Assembly (NCBI GenBank): GCA_023253615.1
Contig: JALRFZ010000734.1
Location: forward strand, 1-8,994
Source of the DNA: Verrucomicrobiales bacterium
Lineage (GTDB): Bacteria; Verrucomicrobiota; Verrucomicrobiia; Verrucomicrobiales; DEV007
Length of the DNA stretch: 8,994 bases
Direction: 5' to 3'
Made by a program: the position numbers and the translations under genes. The number at the start of each line of letters is the position of its first letter. Within the stretch, counting starts at the first letter, position 1. Below, one piece after another: positions 1 to 6,210 of the stretch. The notes below the pieces were generated by a model. The model was given only the letters and a program-made list of their open reading frames with translations. It did no database searches and was not told the origin of the DNA.

Positions 1-71
1 CCGCGTATTCCGTAGGCCGCTCCATCTTGATCAAGCTTGCCCAGGGGGCCTCGTCCCACTTAAATGGAGCG

Positions 72-1019
72 ATGCTCTTCGAACGCACCCACATCGGCGG
101 AATGCTGCGGCGGCTCCACGAAGAGCATGGCATTTGTCTGGGGACGTCGTCGTGGCGCTACCCGGGCTGGTGCGGACTGCTCTACGACGAGGACCGCTAC
201 CTCTGGGGCACGCATTTTTCCAAGCAACGCTTCTCGGACCACTGTCTGGAGGAATATGGCACGACCTTCCGCTCGGTGTGCGTCGATGCGACCTACTACG
301 CGTTGCCGCGGAAGCGTTTCCTGGAGGGGATCGTCGCGCAGGTGCCGGGGGATTTTGTCTTTTCTTTCAAAGTGCCGGACGAGATCACGATCCGGACCTT
401 TCCGCAGGTGGCATCCTTTGGCGCGCGGGCGGGAAAGGGGAATGATTTCTTTCTCAGCGCGGAGCTGCTCGAAACCGGTTTCCTGAGCCGGCTTGTGCCG
501 ATGAAAGCCCAGGTCGGGGCCCTGATCTTCGAGTTTTCGCATTTTCATCCGGGCGAGTATGAGCACGGGCGCGATTTCGTCGCGGATCTCGACGCCTTTT
601 TCACGAGGGCGCCGAAAGGCTGGCGTTACGCGGTGGAGATCCGCAACGCGAACTGGCTGCATCCGGACTATTTCGCGATGTTGGCCTCGCACGGGGTGGC
701 CCATGTCTACAACCAATGGACGCGGATGCCGACGATCCTGGCGCAAATGGAGCGCCATCCGCCGGGGGCGGATCCGTTCACGGTGGCGCGGTTTCTCCTC
801 ACGCCGGGGAGGAGCCATGAATGGTCGCGCGAGCAGTTCGAGCCCTTTCACCAGCTCCGCGAGATCGATCCGGAGGCACGTGAAGCGATGCGGCTGTTGA
901 TCGAGGCCGGCAAGGCCGACGGACCGGAGCGCCCCGCTTACCTCTATGTGGGCAACGAGCTGGAGGGAAATGCCCTGCACACGATCGCGGACGTGCTGGA
1001 GCGGACGGAAGGGGGCTGA
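72..1019 (+). CDS. DUF72 (YecE-like) domain protein
   Basis: Protein of 315 residues from the ATG at 72. It resembles the DUF72/YecE family, predicted TIM-barrel proteins with no established biochemical role. Visible family landmarks (ATG numbering) are the N-terminal GTSSWRYPGW block at residues 24-33, FSFKVPDEIT at 97-106, a GALIFEFSHFHP strand near 149-160, AVEIRNANW at 187-195, and a C-terminal YLYVGNELEGNALHTI block near 290-305 that corresponds to the usual FNN...G.A ending. Several blocks diverge from the common consensus, so this is a distant subfamily. The start is uncertain: the frame is open to the left edge of the window, a TTG lies at 27, and a GGAG at 66-69 is only 2 bases from the ATG. 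The family block starts close to residue 20, so 72 (or the ATG at 102) is sufficient. A 90-base gap leads to the next gene on the same strand. Confidence 0.8.
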   Translation: MLFERTHIGGMLRRLHEEHGICLGTSSWRYPGWCGLLYDEDRYLWGTHFSKQRFSDHCLEEYGTTFRSVCVDATYYALPRKRFLEGIVAQVPGDFVFSFKVPDEITIRTFPQVASFGARAGKGNDFFLSAELLETGFLSRLVPMKAQVGALIFEFSHFHPGEYEHGRDFVADLDAFFTRAPKGWRYAVEIRNANWLHPDYFAMLASHGVAHVYNQWTRMPTILAQMERHPPGADPFTVARFLLTPGRSHEWSREQFEPFHQLREIDPEAREAMRLLIEAGKADGPERPAYLYVGNELEGNALHTIADVLERTEGG

Positions 1020-1067
1020 TGGATCCGGGGGCGGAGCGGGAAACTTCATCACGGAGCCGCGCCCGCG

Positions 1068-1096
1068 TTGACACGTCCGGGAGGCGGTTCCAGCAT
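1068..1096 (+). promoter_or_regulatory. possible sigma70-type promoter before the nagB-like gene
   Basis: A perfect TTGACA occurs at 1068-1073 and a weak -10-like CAGCAT follows after 17 bases at 1091-1096. The TTG of this box is in frame with the downstream gene, so it can be mistaken for a start codon. Against the promoter reading, the -10 matches poorly and transcription would begin only a few bases before the ATG at 1110, upstream of which the likely ribosome site (AGGG, 1097-1100) lies. Low confidence. Confidence 0.2.
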
Positions 1097-1109
1097 AGGG
1101 ACAAATCCC

Positions 1110-3041
1110 ATGAGTTCTTCCTCCTCCGCCGTGCAAATCCTCGAGGCCGCTGGCCAAAAACAACCGACCCAGCGGGAGCGCTTTGAAAAGGTGCGCACCC
1201 TCGTGCATCCTTCGTCGGAAAGCGCCAGCAAGGCCCTCGCCGCCGAGGTCGCGGCCCTGATCCGGGAGCGCGCCGCGGCGGGCAAAACGACCGTGCTGGG
1301 ACTGGCGACGGGATCGACTCCGGTGCCGTATTACCGCGAACTGATCCGTCTCCACCAGGAGGAGGGCCTCAGCTTCGAGTCGGTGACGACCTTCAACCTC
1401 GACGAATACTACGGCCTGCCGCGCGATCACCCGGAGAGTTATTTCCGCTTCATGCGCGATCAGCTTTTCGACCACGTCGATCTCGATCCCTCACGCATCC
1501 ACATCCCGGACGGGACGGTGCCGATGGAGGCGGTCTACGATCACTGCCTCGACTACGAGCGCCGCATCATCGAGGCGGGCGGGCTCGACGTGCAGATCCT
1601 CGGGATCGGGCGGACGGGGCACATCGGCTTCAACGAACCGGGATCGTCGGCCGATTCGATCACCCGGATGATCACGCTCGACCGCGTGACGCGCCAGGAC
1701 GCGGCGGCGGACTTCATGGGCGTGGCGAATGTACCGCGCTCGGCGATCACGATGGGGGTGGGCACGATCCTCGAGGCGAAACGGCTCGTGCTGATGGCAT
1801 GGGGCGCGAACAAGGCCTCGATCGTGCGTGAGGCGGTGGAGGGCAAGGTGACGGATCAGATCTCGGCGAGCTTCCTGCAGAATCACGGCAACGCGACCTT
1901 CCTCGTCGATGAGGCGGCAGCCTCGAATCTGACGCGCTTCCGTTTCCCCTGGCTCGTGGGGCCGGTCGAGTGGGATGCCCCCATGAAAAAACGGGCCGTG
2001 GTCTGGCTCGCCCGGAAGCTGGACAAGCCGATCCTGAAGCTGGTCGACGAAGATTACAACGAAAACGGCGCCGGCGGTCTGCTCGCCTCGACCTCGGAAG
2101 CGGCCTACGAGGTGAACATCGACATTTTCAACCGGGTGCAGCACACCATCACGGGGTGGCCCGGGGGCAAGCCGGGGATCGACGATTCACGGCGACCGGA
2201 GCGCTCGGAGCCGTTTCCGAAGCGAATTCTCGTCCTGAGTCCGGAGCCGGCCGATGCGCTCATCGGCATGGGGGGCACCCTCTCGCGACTGCGCGAACAG
2301 GGTCACGAGGTGAAGCTGGTGTTTCAAACCTCCGGCAATCTCCGGGTCGCGGATGTGGCGGCGCTGAATTTCGCCCGCGTCGTTCTGGAAATGGCGGAGA
2401 CGAGCCATTCCCCGGAATGGGAGAGCCAGACGGCCTACGCGAGGTCCATCGTCGAGGCGATTGATGCCAAGGGCGAGTTCGGAATCGACCCGGATTTCGT
2501 CCGGAAGCTGAAAGGGCTCATCCTGCGCGGTGAAGCGCGCGACGCCGCATCGGTCTGCCGCCTGCGATATCATGACAATCAGTTTCTTGACCTGCCTTTT
2601 TACGAAACCGGGAGGTACCGCCGTTTCCGCTTTGAAGCGGCCGATGCGGACTCGGTGAGGTCGGTTTTGGCGGAATTCCAGCCCCACAGCGTCTACGCGA
2701 CGGGCGATGCGAGCGACCCGAGTTCCCCCCAGGCGATCGCCTTCCGGGCGTTCACGGAAGCGTGGCGCGGACTGTCCGACGCGGCCTTCCGGCAAGAGTG
2801 CCGGGTCTGGCTTTACCGCGGGAGGGATCGTCCCTTCGAGGCCCACGAGATCGACATGGCCGTGCCGATGAGCCCCGACCAGCTGGAGGAAAAGGCGGAA
2901 TCGATCCGGCGTTTCATGTCCATCAACGAGGACGACCTCAACGCCCCGGCGCGGAATCGCGAAATCGCGGCGACCTACGACGCCCTCGGCATGGCCGAAT
3001 ACGAGGCGATCGAGGCCTTCCGCCGTTGGATTCCGGCTTGA
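1110..3041 (+). CDS. nagB: glucosamine-6-phosphate deaminase-like protein fused to a degenerate PIG-L/LmbE domain
   Basis: Protein of 643 residues, far longer than classical NagB (about 266). Residues about 25-295 are a NagB-type sugar-phosphate isomerase domain: LGLATGSTP at 63-71, FNLDEYYGL at 95-103 (Asp98 equals E. coli Asp72), and GIGRTGHIGFNEPGSS at 165-180 with His171 and Glu176 conserved. The residue equal to E. coli catalytic Asp141 is Thr169. After a linker with a PWLVGP block comes a C-terminal PIG-L/LmbE-like domain from about residue 371, recognised by SPEPADALIGMGGT at 377-390, RGEARDAA at 473-480 and FLDLPFYETGRY at 492-503. This two-domain architecture is known in Bacteroidetes and relatives as a deaminase-like protein. 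Here the deacetylase motif HPDD reads EPAD. A role in amino-sugar metabolism is likely, but activity of either domain is unproven. ATG 1110 is chosen over TTG 1068 because AGGG lies 9 bases upstream. Confidence 0.88.
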   Translation: MSSSSSAVQILEAAGQKQPTQRERFEKVRTLVHPSSESASKALAAEVAALIRERAAAGKTTVLGLATGSTPVPYYRELIRLHQEEGLSFESVTTFNLDEYYGLPRDHPESYFRFMRDQLFDHVDLDPSRIHIPDGTVPMEAVYDHCLDYERRIIEAGGLDVQILGIGRTGHIGFNEPGSSADSITRMITLDRVTRQDAAADFMGVANVPRSAITMGVGTILEAKRLVLMAWGANKASIVREAVEGKVTDQISASFLQNHGNATFLVDEAAASNLTRFRFPWLVGPVEWDAPMKKRAVVWLARKLDKPILKLVDEDYNENGAGGLLASTSEAAYEVNIDIFNRVQHTITGWPGGKPGIDDSRRPERSEPFPKRILVLSPEPADALIGMGGTLSRLREQGHEVKLVFQTSGNLRVADVAALNFARVVLEMAETSHSPEWESQTAYARSIVEAIDAKGEFGIDPDFVRKLKGLILRGEARDAASVCRLRYHDNQFLDLPFYETGRYRRFRFEAADADSVRSVLAEFQPHSVYATGDASDPSSPQAIAFRAFTEAWRGLSDAAFRQECRVWLYRGRDRPFEAHEIDMAVPMSPDQLEEKAESIRRFMSINEDDLNAPARNREIAATYDALGMAEYEAIEAFRRWIPA

Positions 3042-3051
3042 GCCTCACTCC

Positions 3052-3279
3052 ATGGGAAGGCGTCTCGAAATCCGGGTGAAGCCAAACGCCAAAACCGCGG
3101 GCCTCGAAGAGCAACCCGACGGCACTTGGATCGCGAAGGTGAAAGCGCCCCCGGTGGACGGGAAGGCGAACGAGGCACTGATCGCCCTGGTGGCGGAGCA
3201 TTTCGGCATCCGCAAGGCCCAGGTGACGATCCGGGTGGGAAGCTCGGGTCGGCTCAAGCAGCTCGAGATCCCGGATTGA
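3052..3279 (+). CDS. DUF167/YggU family protein
   Basis: Small protein of 75 residues, the usual length for the DUF167 (YggU/YggW-associated) family, a compact alpha/beta fold of unknown function. The diagnostic block is KAPPVDGKANEALIALV at residues 31-47, preceded by a RVKPNAK strand (8-14) and followed by VTIRVGSSGRLKQLEI (58-73), matching the family pattern of PP-x-x-GKAN, a helix, then a glycine- and lysine-containing C-terminal strand. It starts 10 bases after the stop of the nagB-like gene and is probably co-transcribed with it. No Shine-Dalgarno sequence is visible before the ATG, so translation may be coupled to the upstream gene. A terminator hairpin overlaps the 3' end of the gene. 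Confidence 0.92.
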   Translation: MGRRLEIRVKPNAKTAGLEEQPDGTWIAKVKAPPVDGKANEALIALVAEHFGIRKAQVTIRVGSSGRLKQLEIPD

Positions 3280-3289
3280 GCTGCTTTTT
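3256..3289 (+). terminator. intrinsic terminator overlapping the end of the DUF167 gene
   Basis: Perfect 9-base arms AAGCAGCTC (3256-3264) and GAGCTGCTT (3278-3286) enclose a 13-base loop, and the T run 3285-3289 begins in the last stem base. The stop codon TGA at 3277-3279 sits at the base of the 3' arm. It would end the DUF72/nagB-like/DUF167 transcript just before the convergent gene. There is no T run in the opposite orientation, so it should act on the plus strand only. Confidence 0.7.
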
Positions 3290-4461
3290 CACAGCCCCAG
3301 CAAGGGAGCCGGGACGAGAAAGGCGTGCTGCTCGAGGAGACCGAGCGAACCATGCCAGCTCAGGTATTGGCTGAACCAGACGAAAAAGACATAAACGGCG
3401 ACGACGGGCAAAGCCGCCAACCGGGCGGCCCATCGCGACATCCAGGCCCTCGGAGTCTCACGCCGTTCCGCCCGTGCGAGCGACCAGCCCAAAAGCGCCC
3501 TGGCGGGAAAAATGAGGAGAACGAAGACGATGTTCGGCAGCCAGGCGACCTCGTCGGGCGTGAGCTCGATCTTCAAGAGATAGGGCGGCAGCGCGAACAA
3601 CAAAGTCGCCGCCAAGGCGAGCCAGAACGCGACCGGGGCTTTGCGAAAGGAGCGACGGGCGGATCCAGGTTCGAGAAATTCCCGGAATCGTCCCGTGAGC
3701 GCGAAGCGCGTCTGCAGAAAGGGAAGGTGGAGCACCGCGATCCCGAGCAGGATCGAACCAAGGAGCGAGGTGAGAAAGGAAACGCCGGGATTGGCGAATT
3801 TCGACGCGGCCATCAGAATCAGCACGGGCAAGGCAAGCCAGAGGAGGGCGCCTGCGAATCCCAGGGTGCCGAGCCGGAAGAAGTGCCAGAGCCGGAGTTG
3901 TCGGAGGCCGTCGCGAACACCGCTCCATAACTTCCTCCAATCCCAACCTGCACCGATCCAGCGGAGGAAACGGAGGGGGGCCGGCCAGAGAAAATGCCGC
4001 CATTTGCCGCCGCGGACCACCGCCCAGAGAAGATGCAGGGTCACCAGCACGATCAACACAATGAGAACAACACGCAGAGCCATGGCATTGGCGCTGCCGG
4101 GCGCGATGAGTTCGGCGTCGCGCCAGAAGCTGAGGACGAGGCGAACCGGAAGCATCGCGATCCAGGCTGCGAGGAGGATTTTTCGGATTACCGCGAATTC
4201 ACGCAGGCCCACCCAGGCGTCGCGCAACCGTCCTGACCGGGCGACCCGGCCGGAAGCTTCGAGGAGATAACCGAGACTGAGCAGATTCAAGACGGGCAGC
4301 GCGGAGATCACCGCCAACACCGGAATGATCGTGACCGCCCCGACAACAGAATCGAAGCCCCGGCCGAGCCGCCGGGCAATCCTTCCCGGAGCCGACATAG
4401 CGGGCGGGGATCCCTCTTCACGAATGACCGGTGGAACCGGCAAGGCGGGTGGCAAAGACAT
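3289..4461 (-). CDS. conserved polytopic membrane protein of unknown function
   Basis: Protein of 390 residues with about eight hydrophobic segments: near 40-65, 93-112, 128-148, 196-218, 227-246, 277-293, 308-327 and 347-366. The most distinctive block is LSLGYLLEASGRVARSGRLR at 61-80, just after the first membrane segment. I recall very similar blocks in uncharacterised planctomycete and verrucomicrobial membrane proteins, but I know of no assigned function. Basic, Trp-rich loops (about 149-195) are probably cytoplasmic. The N-terminus is proline-rich and has no cleavable signal. The gene is convergent with the DUF167 gene (9 bases between the two stop codons) and divergent from the cytochrome peroxidase gene. 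The ATG at 4461 has no clear Shine-Dalgarno; an internal ATG at 4398 (residue 22) is an alternative start. No transporter or enzyme motif is visible. Confidence 0.85.
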   Translation of the reverse strand: MSLPPALPVPPVIREEGSPPAMSAPGRIARRLGRGFDSVVGAVTIIPVLAVISALPVLNLLSLGYLLEASGRVARSGRLRDAWVGLREFAVIRKILLAAWIAMLPVRLVLSFWRDAELIAPGSANAMALRVVLIVLIVLVTLHLLWAVVRGGKWRHFLWPAPLRFLRWIGAGWDWRKLWSGVRDGLRQLRLWHFFRLGTLGFAGALLWLALPVLILMAASKFANPGVSFLTSLLGSILLGIAVLHLPFLQTRFALTGRFREFLEPGSARRSFRKAPVAFWLALAATLLFALPPYLLKIELTPDEVAWLPNIVFVLLIFPARALLGWSLARAERRETPRAWMSRWAARLAALPVVAVYVFFVWFSQYLSWHGSLGLLEQHAFLVPAPLLGL

Positions 4462-4594
4462 CGCGTCAAAGAGACGCTGCGAGACGTATTTCCGTTACCG
4501 CCGCATTAGAAATTGCCGAATGGCAGCGAATGGTAGAAACTCACGCACACCTTCAGCGCCGGGATCGGCGTATGAAATATAGCTCAATGACCAT
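4462..4594. promoter_or_regulatory. divergent intergenic region between the membrane protein and the peroxidase
   Basis: This 133-base gap must carry the 5' control signals of both flanking genes. I cannot pick out a good -35/-10 pair on either strand. Visible elements are a CGAATGG direct repeat (4517-4523 and 4527-4533, 10-base period, one helical turn) and an eight-codon reading frame (4572-4598) whose stop overlaps the peroxidase start as ATGA. Neither is proven functional. Confidence 0.4.
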
Positions 4595-5626
4595 ATGAAG
4601 ATAACAACAAGCATCCCGTCCTTGCTCCTTCTCGGACTGGCGGCCGTCCCGGCCGTCCAAGCCCAGACGGAAGTCAACCGCGCCATGCTCGGCATGTTCC
4701 AGCCGATCATGGAAGTCGCGGAAAATCCCGCGAATCCCATCACCGACGCCAAGGTCGATCTTGGCCGCATGCTCTATTACGACACGCGGCTCTCGAAGAA
4801 CCGCACCGTTTCGTGCAATACCTGCCACGACCTCGCCAGCTTCGGCGATGACGGCCTCGCCACGTCGAAGGGGATCGACGGACAGATCGGAGGGCGCTCG
4901 GCACCGACGGTGTACAATGCGGCGATCCACATCGCCCAATTCTGGGACGGACGCGCCGCGGACGTCGAAGCCCAGGCGGTGGGACCGGTGCTGAATCCGA
5001 TCGAAATGGGGATGCCCGACGAGCAATACGTGCTGCGCGTCCTCAAGTCGATCCCGGGCTACGTCGAGGCCTTCGCGAAGGCCTTCCCGGAGGAAACGGA
5101 GCCTCTCACTTATGCGAACGTGGGCAAGGCGATCGGTGCCTTCGAACGCAAACTGATGACGCCGTCACGCTTCGACGATTTCCTCAAGGGAGATGAAAAA
5201 GCGCTCACGGACGCGGAAAAACACGGCCTGAACCTCTTTGTGACAACGGGTTGCACCGTTTGTCACAACGGAATGGGGGTCGGGGGGCACCTGTATCAGA
5301 AACTCGGTCTCGTGAAAGAGTGGCCGACGAAGGATCTGGGCCGATATGAAGCGACCAAGAACGAGGCCGACAAATATTTCTTCAAGGTGCCGAGCCTCCG
5401 GAACATCACCGAAACCGGCCCTTACCTCCACGACGGTTCGATTGCCTCGCTCGAGGAAATGACCGCCAAGATGGCGGAATACCAGCTCGGCCGCACGCTT
5501 TCGGAAGAAGACACGAAAGCCATCGTGACCTTCCTGGGTTCGCTCAAGGGGCGCATCGATGAGGAATACATCAAGAAGCCCGAACTGCCGGCCGATGGTC
5601 CGGACACGCCCAAGGGCGATTCGTGA
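4595..5626 (+). CDS. exported di-haem cytochrome c peroxidase (CcpA/MauG family)
   Basis: Protein of 343 residues. Residues 1-23 look like a Sec signal peptide: MK start, hydrophobic SLLLLGLAAVPA, and cleavage after VQA, so the enzyme acts in the periplasm. Two haem c sites are present: CNTCH at 74-78 and CTVCH at 220-224. Other family landmarks are LGRMLYYDTRLS (56-67), RSAPTVYNAA (101-110), FWDGR (116-120, with the Trp expected between the haems), NPIEMGM (134-140), VPSLRN (265-270) and TGPYLHDGSI (274-283). Met293 in a KMAEYQLG context aligns with the distal Met ligand of the C-terminal electron-donating haem in bacterial CcpA. The family reduces hydrogen peroxide to water with electrons from cytochromes or cupredoxins. 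At the loop that carries the distal His of the peroxidatic haem in Pseudomonas CcpA, this protein has GIDGQ with Ile94. There is no clear Shine-Dalgarno. A strong terminator follows, so it is probably monocistronic. Confidence 0.93.
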   Translation: MKITTSIPSLLLLGLAAVPAVQAQTEVNRAMLGMFQPIMEVAENPANPITDAKVDLGRMLYYDTRLSKNRTVSCNTCHDLASFGDDGLATSKGIDGQIGGRSAPTVYNAAIHIAQFWDGRAADVEAQAVGPVLNPIEMGMPDEQYVLRVLKSIPGYVEAFAKAFPEETEPLTYANVGKAIGAFERKLMTPSRFDDFLKGDEKALTDAEKHGLNLFVTTGCTVCHNGMGVGGHLYQKLGLVKEWPTKDLGRYEATKNEADKYFFKVPSLRNITETGPYLHDGSIASLEEMTAKMAEYQLGRTLSEEDTKAIVTFLGSLKGRIDEEYIKKPELPADGPDTPKGDS

Positions 5627-5650
5627 TCGGATCCGGCAACGGATTTCAGG

Positions 5651-5684
5651 AACGGCTCCGGACGATCTCCGGAGCCGTTTTTTT
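5651..5684 (+). terminator. strong intrinsic terminator after the cytochrome peroxidase
   Basis: Perfect 12-base arms AACGGCTCCGGA (5651-5662) and TCCGGAGCCGTT (5668-5679) flank a 5-base loop, followed by an uninterrupted run of seven T (5678-5684). It lies 24 bases after the peroxidase stop codon. This is the clearest terminator in the window and isolates the peroxidase transcript from the downstream region. Confidence 0.95.
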
Positions 5685-5702
5685 GTATCGGCCGGAGGGG
5701 AT

Positions 5703-5724
5703 GGGTCACGGGGCATGGGGCACG
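5703..5724. repeat. short degenerate heptad repeat
   Basis: Three consecutive 7-base units GGGTCAC, GGGGCAT and GGGGCAC (5703-5723), followed by another G. It lies 19 bases after the peroxidase terminator. It is too short for a functional claim and may be a slippage product, but the phase is exact. Confidence 0.5.
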
Positions 5725-5956
5725 GAACCCCAGGAGAGGCATTTTTGAAGCGGACCTTTCGTGTCGGCGGATTCCTGGTTGTTTTGCGGCACGGACCGAT
5801 GCCGACTCGCGACCGGACGAATTTTGACAAGCCGATGGTGCGCACCAACAAGCACGACGCCGCGCAACGACGGCGCCAGAGAACGGGAAGGCGACGTCCC
5901 GACCCTCATCAGGACGAACTGGAATCGGGGCAAGCAGGGGGACTCAGTTTCAGGGA

Positions 5957-5995
5957 TTAAATTTTATATTACATATATTGTCGGAAGTTATTTAA
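5957..5995 (+). promoter_or_regulatory. AT-rich patch, candidate promoter for the downstream region
   Basis: About 40 bases composed mostly of A and T stand out in otherwise GC-rich DNA. They contain -10-like hexamers such as TATATT (5965-5970) and TTATTT (5988-5993). No good -35 box is spaced correctly for either, so the exact promoter cannot be placed. The base composition and the position just before the structured stretch are the main support. Confidence 0.35.
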
Positions 5996-5999
5996 CGGA

Positions 6000-6168
6000 G
6001 CGGTCCTTCCGGTGATTCCCGGCAAGACCACCGCGAAGCTAAGAAGTTGCCGGACACGTGCGTATCAGGAATGTGTTCCTTCGTCTTCCTGGTGCGGACG
6101 TTCCACATGGAATGTTCCAGGCACCGGGCAGTCAGCAGGACTGAAACTTCAACGCGCGATGATCGCGC
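6000..6168 (+). ncRNA. candidate structured RNA or structured leader, family not recognised
   Basis: Inverted repeats are dense here. GCGGT (6000-6004) can pair with ACCGC (6030-6034), and CCGGCAA (6019-6025) with TTGCCGG (6047-6053); the two interleave as in an H-type pseudoknot. Next are CAGGAA/TTCCTG (6066-6071, 6086-6091), GGTGC/GCACC (6091-6095, 6122-6126), CAGTC/GACTG around a 5-base loop (6129-6133, 6139-6143) and GCGCG/CGCGC around a 5-base loop (6154-6158, 6164-6168). I compared it by eye with cobalamin, c-di-GMP, TPP and glycine riboswitches and with 5S, SRP, 6S and RNase P RNA and found no match. Strand is assumed from the neighbouring gene. It could instead be DNA-level operators or unconstrained spacer. 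Confidence 0.3.
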
Positions 6169-6210
6169 CGATCGATTCCACCTTTCCGTTTCCTCTTTGC
6201 CTTGGATTAG

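Noticed and set aside
1068..1109. TTG at 1068 as the start of the nagB-like protein
   Set aside because: The extra 14 residues are Gly/Pro/Ser-rich without family similarity, the TTG belongs to a TTGACA word, and the ATG at 1110 has an upstream AGGG at good spacing.
60..1475. 471-residue open frame on the minus strand
   Set aside because: It lies opposite the DUF72 and nagB-like genes, is rich in Arg/His/Pro as expected for an antisense frame in GC-rich DNA, and has no recognisable domain.
3325..3930. 201-residue plus-strand frame
   Set aside because: Extremely charged (Glu/Arg/Lys/Gln-rich) shadow opposite the membrane protein; its composition is the mirror of hydrophobic codons.
5706..5933. 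75-residue minus-strand frame in the intergenic region
   Set aside because: No family resemblance, no ribosome site and no supporting promoter; compatible with chance.
5559..5960. 133-residue plus-strand frame beginning inside the peroxidase gene
   Set aside because: It reads through the peroxidase terminator, is Arg-rich with no domain, and has no start context.
6000..6060. c-di-GMP-I or cobalamin riboswitch, 5S rRNA
   Set aside because: Words such as CGCGAAGC and GAAGCTAAG superficially recall these RNAs, but the conserved cores (for example ACGCAAAGC with a matching partner, or GAACACGGAAGTTAAG) are absent.
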